Positions 9,268 to 19,225 of a stretch of 64,000 nt of DNA are shown here, one piece after another. Origin of the DNA: JANSWY01 sp965243755. GTDB lineage: Bacteria; Bacteroidota; Bacteroidia; Cytophagales; Cyclobacteriaceae. The notes below the pieces were generated by a model, which saw nothing but the letters and a program-made list of their open reading frames with translations, did not search any database and had not been told where the DNA came from. The number at the start of each line of letters is the position of its first letter. Position 1 is the stretch's first letter. The position numbers and the translations under genes were made by a program. Where the stretch lies: NCBI GenBank assembly GCA_965243755.1, contig CBDEVW010000001.1, positions 417,212 through 481,211 of the forward strand, written 5' to 3'.

Positions 9268-10440
9268 TTACATTTCTATTCCAACAGCAATGAAATCGTC
9301 ATTTTGCCGATTGTCAATATTTCCTGTCCAGCGATGGAATTCACTTTTCAGTTTGTCCCCCTGATCACGGATTGGGGTTTCGTTCATGCCATTGAGCAAA
9401 TCAATGATCCGCTGGCTACCATAGGGCTCGTAATCATCTCCACCTTGCTGCAGCTCCAGTCCGTCTGTCAACAGGTAAAGCCGATAGCCTTTGTGGTACC
9501 TGAATTTGTAGGATTTCATCGGCGGTTGATTAAGTCCCAATTCTCCATCACTATCCTGCTTTCCCTCGCCCACAAATGCGACTATCCCTTCGTCCGGGTC
9601 TTTGAGTAAATACAATGTAGACTGGGAACCCGCAAATTGAATGGTCTCCTCCTGAATATCGAATATGCATACAGCGATCTTCACTTCATTTTTCGTGGCT
9701 TCTACATTCACTCCCAATTCCCCATACAGGTGCCTGTAGATTTCATGTAGAATTTCATGCGCCTGTAAAAACCCCTGCTGCTCTATAATTCTTTGTAATT
9801 GAAGGTTGATCAATATAGAAATCAGGGCACCCCCTACAGATGGACCTGAGTCAATCAGGATAAGCATTACTTTTCCCTGCAGGTTACTTCTCAGCCAATA
9901 CACGTCTCCCTTCACCCCATCTTTGGTGATTTCCAGAATGAAATGTTCTTTGAAATATTGATTGAAGTCTTCACTTTTGGGCAGCATGGCCTCCTGAATC
10001 TCCTGTGCATATTTCAAGCTGGTTTTCATTGCATCGTTTTGCTGCTTGATGAGCTTAAATGACCTGGAAATCTGCAACGATGATGTCAATCGGGCAATAA
10101 GTTCTGAATCCACGATAGGCTTGCGTAAAAAATCGGTGGCTCCAGCACCTAATGCTACTACAAGATCGTTTGGGGTGGCTACTTTCCCTGTTGCAATGAT
10201 GATTGGTATATCCCTGGTCCTGTCGTTTTCTTTAAAAAGTCTGGTGGCTTCAATTCCATTAATTCCGGGCATATCCCAGTCCATAATGATGGCGTCCAGG
10301 TTGTGTTTTTGACCAATTTCCAGACCTACATCTGCACTGGGGGCATAGAGCAAATAATATTCCTCTTCATTTTTAAGGATATTGGAGATCACTTGCAGGT
10401 TGGTAGGTTCATCATCAATTACCAATATTGTGGATCTCAT
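9268..10440 (-). CDS. Response regulator fused to degenerate SpoIIE-like PP2C domain (copy 2)
   Basis: The 390-residue protein is a clear tandem paralogue of the gene downstream. The receiver domain has VIDDEP, Asp54 (IIMDWDMPG) and Lys107. The phosphatase-like domain keeps KGDVYW, the LTDGL aspartate and NDDFIAVG, but the D-x-x-G-H-G loop is again replaced, here by DSGPS (197-201). The shared D-x-G-P-S loop in both copies argues for a common ancestor that had already lost the canonical loop. Its start overlaps the stop of the propeller kinase gene by 4 bp, so it is likely coupled to it and receives phosphate from it. Confidence 0.85.
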   Translation of the reverse strand: MRSTILVIDDEPTNLQVISNILKNEEEYYLLYAPSADVGLEIGQKHNLDAIIMDWDMPGINGIEATRLFKENDRTRDIPIIIATGKVATPNDLVVALGAGATDFLRKPIVDSELIARLTSSLQISRSFKLIKQQNDAMKTSLKYAQEIQEAMLPKSEDFNQYFKEHFILEITKDGVKGDVYWLRSNLQGKVMLILIDSGPSVGGALISILINLQLQRIIEQQGFLQAHEILHEIYRHLYGELGVNVEATKNEVKIAVCIFDIQEETIQFAGSQSTLYLLKDPDEGIVAFVGEGKQDSDGELGLNQPPMKSYKFRYHKGYRLYLLTDGLELQQGGDDYEPYGSQRIIDLLNGMNETPIRDQGDKLKSEFHRWTGNIDNRQNDDFIAVGIEM

Positions 10441-13400
10441 ACTTGCTCTATTAATTCTTTGAACTTTTTAGAATTACTGGAATAGATTGCGTTCTTAAAG
10501 CTTTCCTTCCATTTAGTCAAATTATCATTTTTATTTTCAATTTCTTCTATGATCCTGGAAATTTTGGTGAATTCATAAATTTCATACTGTCTTAGTTTCT
10601 CTACATATTCCAAAAGATAAGCCCTGTCTTCTGCAGTGAGTATCACTCCATTGTCGATTTCATTTACTGCTGCGACTTCCGGCATCTTCTCTTTGTGGGC
10701 CTTTGCTAATGTGAAATAAAAGGTTGCTCCCTGATCAATTTTCGAATAAACGCCTATAAACCCATTATGTGCTTTGATGGCATGTTTACAGAAGGTAAGC
10801 CCCAATCCCGTAGATGGGGTAATTCCGTATTGCTTTGCTTCCAGCTGCCCATAAGGTGCAAAAATGGACTTCTTCGCGCCCTCTGGTAATCCAGGTCCGG
10901 AATCTTTAATGGATAGCTGCCAAGACTCAGGCAACTCGTGGGTAGATATCTGAATAACTGCATTAGCCGGTGAAAACTTAATGGCATTGGTCAACAGGTT
11001 GATGATGACACGGGCAATGATCTCCTGGTCTGCATTTACAAAAGCTTCCTTGTCAACCTCCGTTTGAAAAATAATGGATTTCCTGTCTGCCTGATGTTTA
11101 ACCTGCTGCAAGGAATAATTGACCAGGTTTCCCAGGTGTATCCGGTCAATTTTCACGGGCATAGTGGTTTCTTCAAACCTATGGATCTCCAGCATGTTGT
11201 TCACCAGATTCAGCATCTGATTGGCAGCCTCTACCACCTCTTGCCGTTCACCCATGTGAAAAATGGTGTTCAATGGATTTTTGAGGTCATGAACAATCAT
11301 GGAGGTCATCTCTTCTTTGTATTTATTGAGCTGCTTGAGCTTATCATTGGATTCCTTTAATTCACCAGTTCTTTTATCCACTATTCGTTTCAGAATGGTA
11401 TTCCTTCGCTCAATACTTCTTACCCTGAACTTTACCACACCAAAAATTATCGCAACAATCAGAATGGCAGCCAGGATTTTTGCCCAAAGGGTGAAATACC
11501 ATGGAGGATGAACCACCACCTTGATTGAGGTCACCGGATTATCCCAATTGCTTCCTGACTCAGAAGACTTCACTTTGAAGGTATATTCACCAGGCGGAAT
11601 GTTACTGTATGAGGCGTAGGTCCTGTTTCCGACAAAATTCCAGTTGTCCTCATAATTGTCGAGGTAATAGGCATATTGATATTGTTGATACAGTCGATCG
11701 TAATTGATAGTAGAAAACTCTAAACCAAATGTCTTATCCTGATAGTCCAGATGGATTTCGCTGGCATATTCAATCGAAGTATTGATAATTGATGATTCAC
11801 GAGGGTTAACATCCTTATACATCACTTGTAATCCCGTCAGAGCAACCCTTGGTTTAGTTTTGGAAATGTCAATACTGTCTGGATGAAATACATTGAACCC
11901 ATTAGTCCCACCAAGGTAGATTTTGCCAGTTCTCGGACTTACAAATTTTGAATTTCTAACAAACTGGTTTCCTTGTAAACCATCAGTAACATCAAAATTT
12001 ACAAACTCTTCCGTTTTTGGGTCCAATCGGCTTATTCCATCCATTGTGGACACCCATATGATACCATTTTTATCTTCCAGTACGCTTATAAGGTTATCAT
12101 TAACGAGCCCCACCTTTTTGTTGTAGTGAACTAATGAATCATTATCAAGGTAAATTTTATAGAGGCCGAGTGACGTACCGGCCCAAATCACATTTTCAAA
12201 CTTGCTTTTGATCACACATCGAGGTTCGGGCACATTGGTTTTCTCACTGCTCCATTCAAAAAATATTTTATTGATCTGACCATCTTCTACCTGCATTAAT
12301 CCCACACTCTCCAGACAAGCCCATACCTTACCATTTTCCTCCTGGAATATTGAAAAAGCAGGATGGTTTGCTTCAGTGATTTCCTTTTCTGCTACATCAT
12401 AGATCACCGTGAATACCCCATCTTTTAGTTTTATTACCCTTCCATCCCATGTTCCAAATATCACTCCTCCATCCAGCGATTCAATGACACTAAATACCAG
12501 GTTGTTTTGCATCAACCCATTGATGTCCTTGAACTCATAGTGCTTAAATTTTCCATTCTTGTAATGATCCAGCCCCGTTTGATTGGCTATCCACAGTGAC
12601 TGATCCCTGGCTTCAATGATCTGCCAAATGGTATTTGTGTTGTCTCCATATCCAAAGGGGTTGTTCGGGTCGTGCTGAAAATATTCAAAGTTGCCCTTGT
12701 AATACCTGTTCAATCCACCACCTAGTGTCCCTATCCAAATCGAACCGTCACTGGCTTCCAGCACATCGGTCACAAAATCATTATTTAAGCTTCTCTCTCT
12801 GGGATTGTTTCTGAAGGTAATGAAACTACTGAAAGTAATTCTGCATGCTCCGCCACCATAGGTACCAATCCATAAGTAGCCATCCTTGTCGACAAACAGC
12901 GATTCTACGTAGTTGCTACTCAAACTATTCGCATCACCAGGGCTGTTTTTATAGTACTGGTAGTTTCCATTAGACTGCACATTCAAGCCGCCTCCCCAGG
13001 TGCCCAGGTACATCTTGCCTTCATGCACGACACTTGCCAATACTGAATTGTTATTCAAACCCTCCCCTTCCTGAACTCTTTCAACTGATATTATATTTTC
13101 ATCTGAAACCTCCAGTACAGAATAGCCTTCCTGCCAGGTACCAACCCAAAGCTTCCCGGTGTGATCTTCGGTAATACTAATAACAAAATTTCCTGGTACC
13201 TTACCCAGGGGATTATCAACATTGAGGCGTACAAACCGACCATCCTGATACAGGTTGAGACCCCCACCATAAGTACCTACCCAAAGCCTGTTTTTACTGT
13301 CAATACATAATGAAAAGACGCCATTATGACTCAGTGATTGCTGGTCACCTGCTTCAAATAGAAATCGCTCGAATTTTCCATCTTTGTAGCGGTTCAATCC

Positions 13401-13844
13401 ACCCTCACGCGTGCCAATCCACAGGTGGCCTTCTTTGTCCTTTACCAGGGCTTCAATACTATTATTACTGATGCTGTTGGGGTTTCCATCCTCATAGATA
13501 TGATGGGTAAACTTACCATCTTTCAGGTAGCTTAATCCGCTTCCGAAAGTCCCGATCCATATCCCTCCGTTTTCATCTGCTAAAAGGGATCTCACCCGAT
13601 CTCCAATCAATGAATTGCTATCGCCAGGAATGTTCTGATAGGTGGTGAACTTTTTTCCATCGTACCGCTGCAGGCCCGTGGTTGTACCAAACCAGATGAA
13701 ACCATGGTTATCCTGTACTATTGCCCTTACCTGATTATGTGCCAGACCTTCTTTGGTGGTCAGTCGATCAAAACTGATATTGGATTGGCCATGTGCAAAT
13801 GACAATATGCCCGCACATATCGTAATTAGTATCGTCCGCTTCAT
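10437..13844 (-). CDS. Two-component regulator-propeller sensor histidine kinase
   Basis: The 1135-residue protein has a signal peptide (residues 1-19), then many Reg_prop repeats of the form IWIGTxGGGLNRY that build one or two seven-bladed propellers (about 25-690), a Y_Y_Y domain (IPPGEYTFKVKS), one membrane helix (about 783-803), a HisKA segment with IVHDLKNPLN (His852) and a HATPase domain ending near residue 1030 with GLGLTFCKHAI. This is the periplasmic-sensing architecture best known from polysaccharide-utilisation control. Unlike the classical hybrid form, it has no receiver or AraC domain; about 85 residues of helical tail follow the ATPase. The two receiver proteins encoded directly downstream are the obvious partners. 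Confidence 0.92.
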   Translation of the reverse strand: MKRTILITICAGILSFAHGQSNISFDRLTTKEGLAHNQVRAIVQDNHGFIWFGTTTGLQRYDGKKFTTYQNIPGDSNSLIGDRVRSLLADENGGIWIGTFGSGLSYLKDGKFTHHIYEDGNPNSISNNSIEALVKDKEGHLWIGTREGGLNRYKDGKFERFLFEAGDQQSLSHNGVFSLCIDSKNRLWVGTYGGGLNLYQDGRFVRLNVDNPLGKVPGNFVISITEDHTGKLWVGTWQEGYSVLEVSDENIISVERVQEGEGLNNNSVLASVVHEGKMYLGTWGGGLNVQSNGNYQYYKNSPGDANSLSSNYVESLFVDKDGYLWIGTYGGGACRITFSSFITFRNNPRERSLNNDFVTDVLEASDGSIWIGTLGGGLNRYYKGNFEYFQHDPNNPFGYGDNTNTIWQIIEARDQSLWIANQTGLDHYKNGKFKHYEFKDINGLMQNNLVFSVIESLDGGVIFGTWDGRVIKLKDGVFTVIYDVAEKEITEANHPAFSIFQEENGKVWACLESVGLMQVEDGQINKIFFEWSSEKTNVPEPRCVIKSKFENVIWAGTSLGLYKIYLDNDSLVHYNKKVGLVNDNLISVLEDKNGIIWVSTMDGISRLDPKTEEFVNFDVTDGLQGNQFVRNSKFVSPRTGKIYLGGTNGFNVFHPDSIDISKTKPRVALTGLQVMYKDVNPRESSIINTSIEYASEIHLDYQDKTFGLEFSTINYDRLYQQYQYAYYLDNYEDNWNFVGNRTYASYSNIPPGEYTFKVKSSESGSNWDNPVTSIKVVVHPPWYFTLWAKILAAILIVAIIFGVVKFRVRSIERRNTILKRIVDKRTGELKESNDKLKQLNKYKEEMTSMIVHDLKNPLNTIFHMGERQEVVEAANQMLNLVNNMLEIHRFEETTMPVKIDRIHLGNLVNYSLQQVKHQADRKSIIFQTEVDKEAFVNADQEIIARVIINLLTNAIKFSPANAVIQISTHELPESWQLSIKDSGPGLPEGAKKSIFAPYGQLEAKQYGITPSTGLGLTFCKHAIKAHNGFIGVYSKIDQGATFYFTLAKAHKEKMPEVAAVNEIDNGVILTAEDRAYLLEYVEKLRQYEIYEFTKISRIIEEIENKNDNLTKWKESFKNAIYSSNSKKFKELIEQV

Positions 13845-13980
13845 TAGATAGTTACCCCCCGTTCTACCTAAGATAACAAGAATGAGTGAGTTTTGTCTAG
13901 CAATGAAATGCCAAAAACCAGCTAGTTCGACGAAATATGAACTTATCCAGACAGGATATTATTTTTATCAGATGTATCTA

Positions 13981-14730
13981 TTAGAGGTCCATCCACTTTT
14001 TAAAGTGACTCACTCTTTCTCGAGCAACAATCACTTCCTGTGGGCAATCCGGCAAAAGCTTCAGCAGTAACCGGCTATTGAAGTAGGTGTGGATTTCAGC
14101 AATTGACTTCAGGGAGATCAATGTTTGTCGGTTTACCCTGTAGAAATCCAATGGGTTTAGCACCTCCTGTACCTGTTCAAGAGATTGATCAACCGGCCAC
14201 CTTTCCCCATCATGTGTGATGAGATAGGTCAATCCATTTTCGTATGTGAAGTATGCGATGGAAGTCACATCGATGGGTTTATACTGATCTCCCAGTTTCA
14301 CCAAAAACCTTTTTTTAAAATCTCTGGCAATAATGCGCTCTACCTGAGGAATGTCTACCCGGGGATGTTCATTACTGAATTCCTTAAACTTCGCAATTGC
14401 TCTCTTAAGGTCTTCCTCTTCCACAGGTTTGAGCAAATAATCAAGGCTATTGTATTGAAAGGCTTTGATGGCGTAATCATCGTACGCGGTTGTGAAAATT
14501 ACCGGACACCTGGTCTTTGATTCACGCAACAGGTCAAGCCCGGTACCATCATTCAGTTGTATATCCAAAAAGATCAGATCGGGTGGGCTGTTGTCACGAA
14601 ACCATTCCAGAGATGACTCTACAGAATCCAAAATGGCAGCAATTTGAAGTTCGGGTGCTACCTCATTGATCATGTTTTTCAACCGATCAGCGGATAGTCT
14701 TTCATCTTCTACAATTAAAGCCTGAATCAT
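13981..14730 (-). CDS. LytTR-family response regulator
   Basis: The 249-residue protein has a receiver domain with IVEDER, Asp56 in DLIFLDIQLN and Lys in YLLKPVEEED, then a linker and a LytTR DNA-binding domain (about 145-245) containing FYRVNRQTLISLKSI. It overlaps the upstream LytS-like kinase gene by 4 bp (ATGA), so the two are translated together. This is the second LytS/LytTR pair in the window. The downstream propeller kinase gene lies 136 bp away on the same strand and could be read from the same promoter or from its own. Confidence 0.93.
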   Translation of the reverse strand: MIQALIVEDERLSADRLKNMINEVAPELQIAAILDSVESSLEWFRDNSPPDLIFLDIQLNDGTGLDLLRESKTRCPVIFTTAYDDYAIKAFQYNSLDYLLKPVEEEDLKRAIAKFKEFSNEHPRVDIPQVERIIARDFKKRFLVKLGDQYKPIDVTSIAYFTYENGLTYLITHDGERWPVDQSLEQVQEVLNPLDFYRVNRQTLISLKSIAEIHTYFNSRLLLKLLPDCPQEVIVARERVSHFKKWMDL

Positions 14731-15770
14731 ACTAATCGCAATCTATTCAAAACGGGCAATTTCACCGTAAAGAATGTGTCATCTTCTACGATTAATATGG
14801 ACTTATCAGATTGTAGATTATATTGACTCTTTATGTTTTCTAAACCGACTTTGGTGGAAATCACTTCCGCGCCCTTTTTATTCAGTTGATTCTTAATGAT
14901 GAGGTAATCATCCTCAGTGTAAATTTTAACTATAAGTGGATTAGACCTGCTAAACCGATTGTGTTTGACCACATTTTCCATCAACATTTGCAATGACATG
15001 GTGGGTACAAATGCATTGAGATATTGTTCATCTACCTCTACCGTCACCTCAAGACTATCTTCGTGTCTTACATTGAGCAGGTATAAATAGGCGTCTAATA
15101 TCTCCAGTTCCTTTTCCAGGTGACTCATAGAATCCTCTCTGGAATCAAGGATATGACGGTACATTTTTGATAGGCGTGAAAGGAACTTACCTGCCTGTTC
15201 CGGATTGGTCTCTATCAGTGATTGCAAGACACTAAAGGAGTTGAACAAGAAGTGGGGTTTAATCTGATTCTTTAAATTGACATACTGGCTTAGCAGCAGT
15301 TCCTTTTGCATTTGCGCTTTGTCGCGCTCAAGCTGTCTGGACTGCTCATGATATCTTTTGAAAAGTCGTTCAGAAATGATGAGCCAGCCCAGAACCTGCC
15401 CCTGAAGTATGTCTTTCATAAAAAAATCACCCTGAAATGTACAGATTTCCAACTGAGGTTTGATCCAGTACTCCGAAACCCAACTGGCGAATACGATGGG
15501 TGGAAATATCGCCAGGGACAATATTACCACCGCCCGCAGTAGTTCTCTGGACCTGTTGAGATCCAGACTGGCAATTTTTTTATGACTGATAATTCTGTCA
15601 AGCAGTTCCCATACTGAGATTACCACTACAACGATGTAGATAAGGTAAATACGGTCGGCAAAATTAAAAGTGAAGGCCTCTGCTACAGTCTCTGCCCTGG
15701 TTACATGGAAGAAACAGTATACAAATAATGCTACAAGAAGCCTTTTACCATATTTCCTGGCACTCAACAT
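14727..15770 (-). CDS. LytS-like membrane histidine kinase
   Basis: The 347-residue protein has about four membrane helices in the first 150 residues, a short coiled stretch (QSRQLERDKAQMQKE) and a His_kinase domain with IKPHFLFNSFSVLQ as phosphoacceptor motif. The ATP-binding region has MENVVKHNRF and a glycine box reading KVGLENI, shorter than usual, as is typical for this family. It is coupled to the LytTR gene downstream by a 4 bp overlap. A small secreted-protein gene lies only 18 bp upstream on the same strand and may be the first gene of this operon. Confidence 0.9.
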   Translation of the reverse strand: MLSARKYGKRLLVALFVYCFFHVTRAETVAEAFTFNFADRIYLIYIVVVVISVWELLDRIISHKKIASLDLNRSRELLRAVVILSLAIFPPIVFASWVSEYWIKPQLEICTFQGDFFMKDILQGQVLGWLIISERLFKRYHEQSRQLERDKAQMQKELLLSQYVNLKNQIKPHFLFNSFSVLQSLIETNPEQAGKFLSRLSKMYRHILDSREDSMSHLEKELEILDAYLYLLNVRHEDSLEVTVEVDEQYLNAFVPTMSLQMLMENVVKHNRFSRSNPLIVKIYTEDDYLIIKNQLNKKGAEVISTKVGLENIKSQYNLQSDKSILIVEDDTFFTVKLPVLNRLRLV

Positions 15771-15788
15771 AGGAGAAATTTACAGGAA

Positions 15789-16199
15789 TTAGTTGGAAGA
15801 AGAAAGCGCCGTGGTGCCTTCAACAACCAAAGAAATCATTGTTCCTGTGATCAAATGTTTGTTGTTGCCTGCTCCTTTTACGATCAAATTGTAATTACCC
15901 GGACTGATCGATGTAGGTCGAAGGCTTAGGATATATTGATCCGGAGCTCCTTCTACCGGGCTGACAGTGGCTACCAACCCATCGATTTGCTGGATAGTAG
16001 GCGCATCAAATTTTCTTTTACGCTCCATTTTTGACCTTACCAGTGTGATGATGGTTTCTGTAGACTCATTTGTTTTGACCACTAAAGTATTGTCTTCAGA
16101 TTTAAGAACGGCTCCTTTTCTTGGTAATTCCTGGGCCTGTAAGGATGCTGCAAATGCAAACATCAAAACAGCTATAATTAGAAGTTGTAGTTTTTTCAT
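15789..16199 (-). CDS. Small secreted protein of unknown function
   Basis: The 136-residue protein has a signal peptide (MKKLQLLIIA to SLQAQ, residues 1-23). The mature part is predicted by eye to be mostly beta strands, with SISPGNYNLIVKG near the end resembling a secretion-associated Ig-like strand pair. I do not recognise a family. The gene lies 18 bp upstream of the LytS-like kinase, in the same direction, which suggests co-transcription and possibly a role in what that kinase senses. An inverted repeat sits directly before its start codon. Confidence 0.7.
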   Translation of the reverse strand: MKKLQLLIIAVLMFAFAASLQAQELPRKGAVLKSEDNTLVVKTNESTETIITLVRSKMERKRKFDAPTIQQIDGLVATVSPVEGAPDQYILSLRPTSISPGNYNLIVKGAGNNKHLITGTMISLVVEGTTALSSSN

Positions 16200-16204
16200 A
16201 ATGC

Positions 16205-16224
16205 TTAAAGTTTTACAACTTTAA
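16205..16224 (-). promoter_or_regulatory. Inverted repeat before the small secreted-protein gene
   Basis: Two perfect 8-base arms (TTAAAGTT and AACTTTAA) are separated by four bases. The element ends 5 bp before the ATG at 16199 of the secreted-protein gene that leads the LytS-LytTR genes. In the transcript it would form a small hairpin right at the ribosome site; in DNA it could be an operator. Which of the two is not decidable here. Confidence 0.4.
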
Positions 16225-16313
16225 AGACGCATCAGGGTACGTCTTCAGCTATGAAAAACCTTCGAACTGTTGAATTTTCACATTGAACCGTAATTAATTT
16301 TGACGGAATCGAC

Positions 16314-19079
16314 CTAGCCGGTGTTCCTCATTGCTCCGGCAATTGCATTAATGGTGGTGAGCAAGTGAATCAATGTCTTTTCAGCATTCTCAGTATCACC
16401 AGCGAATTTCTCCTCACGCCACTTTTTCAACAATGCAACCTGCTTGAAGTGAAGCGATTTCATGGTAGATGCCCGAAGTACATTTGAATAGTAATGCTGC
16501 ACCCTTCTTTCTTCAATTCCTTTCTCAAGCAACAGATCCAACGCTTTTCTCACCTTCTCCAACTCGGAACTGAACAGGCCTAAAAACTTTTCTTTAATCT
16601 CCTTGTCCGTAACTAAAGATGCGTACTGATTCATGATCTCCAGATCAGTGGCTGCCAGGCTCGTATCTACGTTGGTGAGTACATATCTGATGAAAGGGTC
16701 AGTTTTTGTTGCTTCCTTCAGTTTAGCAAAACCCTCCGGATCCCTGTCTTTGAAGTTTAACAAGGTAGTTCCCAGACCATACCAGCTGGTCATGTTATAT
16801 CTGGACTGGCTCCATGAGAATACCCACGGAATCGCTCTTAAATCATCCAGCGAGTTCATTCCTTTTCGTCTTGAAGGCCTTGACCCAATCTTACTGTTTT
16901 CGATGGCATCAATAGGTGTTGCTTCTCTGAAATATGGAATAAAACCAGGTTCATTCAGGAGAGCAGAATATACTTTTTTACTCTCTGCTGCAAGCTCATC
17001 CAGAATGTCAGCCAATGGATGAGGTTTCTTTTCCGTAAACTGACTGCTGATGGTCTTGGACATGGTACTGGCCGTTAATAGTTCCAGATTATATGCCGCG
17101 TTGATTTTGTTGGCATATTTCTGTTCGATGGTCTCACCCTGCTCGGTCAGTCTCATGTCTCCGCTAACTGTAGAGTGTGGGAGCGCCTGAATGAAGTAAT
17201 GTGTTGGTCCCGCACCACGACTGATACTCCCTCCTTTTCCATGGAAGAACCGGATCTTAACACCAAACTCTTCACCTACTTTCTGTAGTTCTGACTGGGC
17301 CTTGTACAGGTTCCATTGACTGGCCAGAATTCCTCCGTCTTTGTTACTGTCAGAGTAACCTACCATCACCTGCTGCACGAGGTACTTTTCTTTCTTCTGC
17401 TCTTTTTGATACCGCAGACTTCTCTGTGTAAATGGATGCGATAAAAACGCTGATAATATTTCAGGGCCGGCCTGAAGATCCTCAATGGTTTCCAGCAATG
17501 GCACCACAGGCACTACACAGACCACACCATCTTCAGTTTTTTTCGTAAGACCTGTTTCCCTGGCCAGCAAATAAACCCCCAGGAGATCTTCAACTGACCT
17601 GGTCATACTTACAATGAATGAACCGATACCATCCACACCATAGTTGGATACATGTTTTTCAACTACTTTATATACTTCAGTTACTGCTTTTGCATTGGGT
17701 CCTATCTCCATGTTGGAATGCGTAAAAGGCCTGCTGGATTCCAATTCTTTGTTGAGGAATTCCCTTTTTTTGTCGGCATCCCAATTGATATATTCTTCTC
17801 CGGACATGCCTGCAGCGATCATCAATTGCGTAATGGCATTGTCATGGAAGTCACTGTTCTGGCGAATATCGAGTGCTGCAAGGTGAAAGCCGAATGTAGA
17901 AACTATCCGGATTGCATCATTTACATCATAATAGGCAATGGTTTTTGCTCCATAGTGCAACAACGCCTCTTTCAGTAATTTAAGATCCTTGATCAGCTCG
18001 GACTTATACACATACGATCCCTTGAATTCAGATATTCGGGTGGCGTGTCCTCGTTTTGTGTCTAATGGAAGCTTGGTCACCATCAAATTAAGGTACTGAC
18101 GAAAAGCTTCTCCTTTGTTTCTTAATAATGCATCTAAACCGCGATCACCAAGTTCTGCCACCAATTGATTGATCCTCATTTTCATCGGATCATAAGCTTC
18201 ATCCAGTTCCAGAGCAAAACTGATATTCTTGATGAGCTTCATCAATGCCCTTCTAACCACCACAAAGGCATTGAGTCTCATTGTTTTCAGTGCATTGGCA
18301 GTAACCTCGGCAGTAACCAGTGGATGGCCATCTCTGTCACCCCCAACCCAGTTTCCAAACCGGATTCTGGGGAAAGCACCATCTCTTAAAACCTTTTCCA
18401 GGTCATACCCCTTGTCTTCCCAGGCCTGTAACATTCGTCTGTCAACGACTGGAATCACCTCAGGAAAAACATTGGTGAGGTAGTGCATGATATTTCTGAG
18501 TTCAGAATCAATGTCTGGCTTTTCGATAAAGATCTCGCCAGTTTTCCAAAGTCGGTACAGAGAAAATTTGATGTTTTGGCGAATGTTCTTGAGTTCATTA
18601 GCCGTATACATGGAATTTTCTTTCATCACCATAGAGACATATAAATCGCGGTGATGCTCCAGAACAGTACCTCTTTTAGCTTCAGTTGGGTGGGCCGTCA
18701 GTACGGGTTCCACGCGCATGTCCGGAAGTCTTTTCACGATCTCCTGCTCAGGCACATTGAGTTTTTGAAGCTGAGTCAAAGCACTTGCCCACAATCCATG
18801 TACACTGTCTAGTTTTTCACTCTCCTTTTTCCGCCTGCTTTGAACTGCACCGTTTACTTCCACGGTATTGACCAATTGGAAAACAATACTATACAGCTGA
18901 ATATGCTTCAATGTAAATTTCTGCTCATCAAATTCAGGGGTGTCGTTGATCCACGGAATCTGATATGCCATCTCCTCTTCACCGTTTTCTATCAAAACCT
19001 CCTTCAATGCTTCCAACAGGAATTCAAGGTCTTCATACGGCTTTCCAAGTTTTTCTTTTACACTTTGAAGAATACTCAT
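16314..19079 (-). CDS. ppc: Phosphoenolpyruvate carboxylase
   Basis: The 921-residue protein is a full-length PEP carboxylase, which makes oxaloacetate from PEP and bicarbonate to refill the citric acid cycle. The two family signatures are present: VLTAHPTEAKRG (catalytic His130) and VMVGYSDSNKDGG, along with the glycine-rich loop FHGKGGSISRG, the RYNMTSWYG segment and the C-terminal AMRNTG that forms the active-site lid and inhibitor site region. Family length is about 880-960 residues. It stands alone, with 146 bp to pruA upstream and 114 bp to the small secreted-protein gene, and its start follows a short AT-rich leader. Confidence 0.97.
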   Translation of the reverse strand: MSILQSVKEKLGKPYEDLEFLLEALKEVLIENGEEEMAYQIPWINDTPEFDEQKFTLKHIQLYSIVFQLVNTVEVNGAVQSRRKKESEKLDSVHGLWASALTQLQKLNVPEQEIVKRLPDMRVEPVLTAHPTEAKRGTVLEHHRDLYVSMVMKENSMYTANELKNIRQNIKFSLYRLWKTGEIFIEKPDIDSELRNIMHYLTNVFPEVIPVVDRRMLQAWEDKGYDLEKVLRDGAFPRIRFGNWVGGDRDGHPLVTAEVTANALKTMRLNAFVVVRRALMKLIKNISFALELDEAYDPMKMRINQLVAELGDRGLDALLRNKGEAFRQYLNLMVTKLPLDTKRGHATRISEFKGSYVYKSELIKDLKLLKEALLHYGAKTIAYYDVNDAIRIVSTFGFHLAALDIRQNSDFHDNAITQLMIAAGMSGEEYINWDADKKREFLNKELESSRPFTHSNMEIGPNAKAVTEVYKVVEKHVSNYGVDGIGSFIVSMTRSVEDLLGVYLLARETGLTKKTEDGVVCVVPVVPLLETIEDLQAGPEILSAFLSHPFTQRSLRYQKEQKKEKYLVQQVMVGYSDSNKDGGILASQWNLYKAQSELQKVGEEFGVKIRFFHGKGGSISRGAGPTHYFIQALPHSTVSGDMRLTEQGETIEQKYANKINAAYNLELLTASTMSKTISSQFTEKKPHPLADILDELAAESKKVYSALLNEPGFIPYFREATPIDAIENSKIGSRPSRRKGMNSLDDLRAIPWVFSWSQSRYNMTSWYGLGTTLLNFKDRDPEGFAKLKEATKTDPFIRYVLTNVDTSLAATDLEIMNQYASLVTDKEIKEKFLGLFSSELEKVRKALDLLLEKGIEERRVQHYYSNVLRASTMKSLHFKQVALLKKWREEKFAGDTENAEKTLIHLLTTINAIAGAMRNTG

Positions 19080-19175
19080 TGTAATCTGATTTTAGAGTGG
19101 AATATAAAGATATCAGATCATTTTTGGGACATCAAAGAAACGATGGATTTTCAATAAAAACAAAGGTTTATAATG

Positions 19176-19204
19176 AAAAAGCCGGAAAATCCGGCTTTTT
19201 ATTT
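19176..19204 (-). terminator. Rho-independent terminator of pruA
   Basis: A perfect hairpin with arms GCCGG and CCGGC, extended by A/T pairs to ten base pairs with a 5-base loop, is flanked by A and T runs. It lies 22 bp past the pruA stop and upstream of ppc on the same strand, so it separates the two transcripts. Confidence 0.8.
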
Positions 19205-19225
19205 AAAATATCTCAATAAAACGAC

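Noticed and set aside
10046..10312. Plus-strand ORFs opposite the receiver genes and similar overlapping frames across the window
   Set aside because: They lie wholly inside well-supported genes on the other strand and show no family motif.
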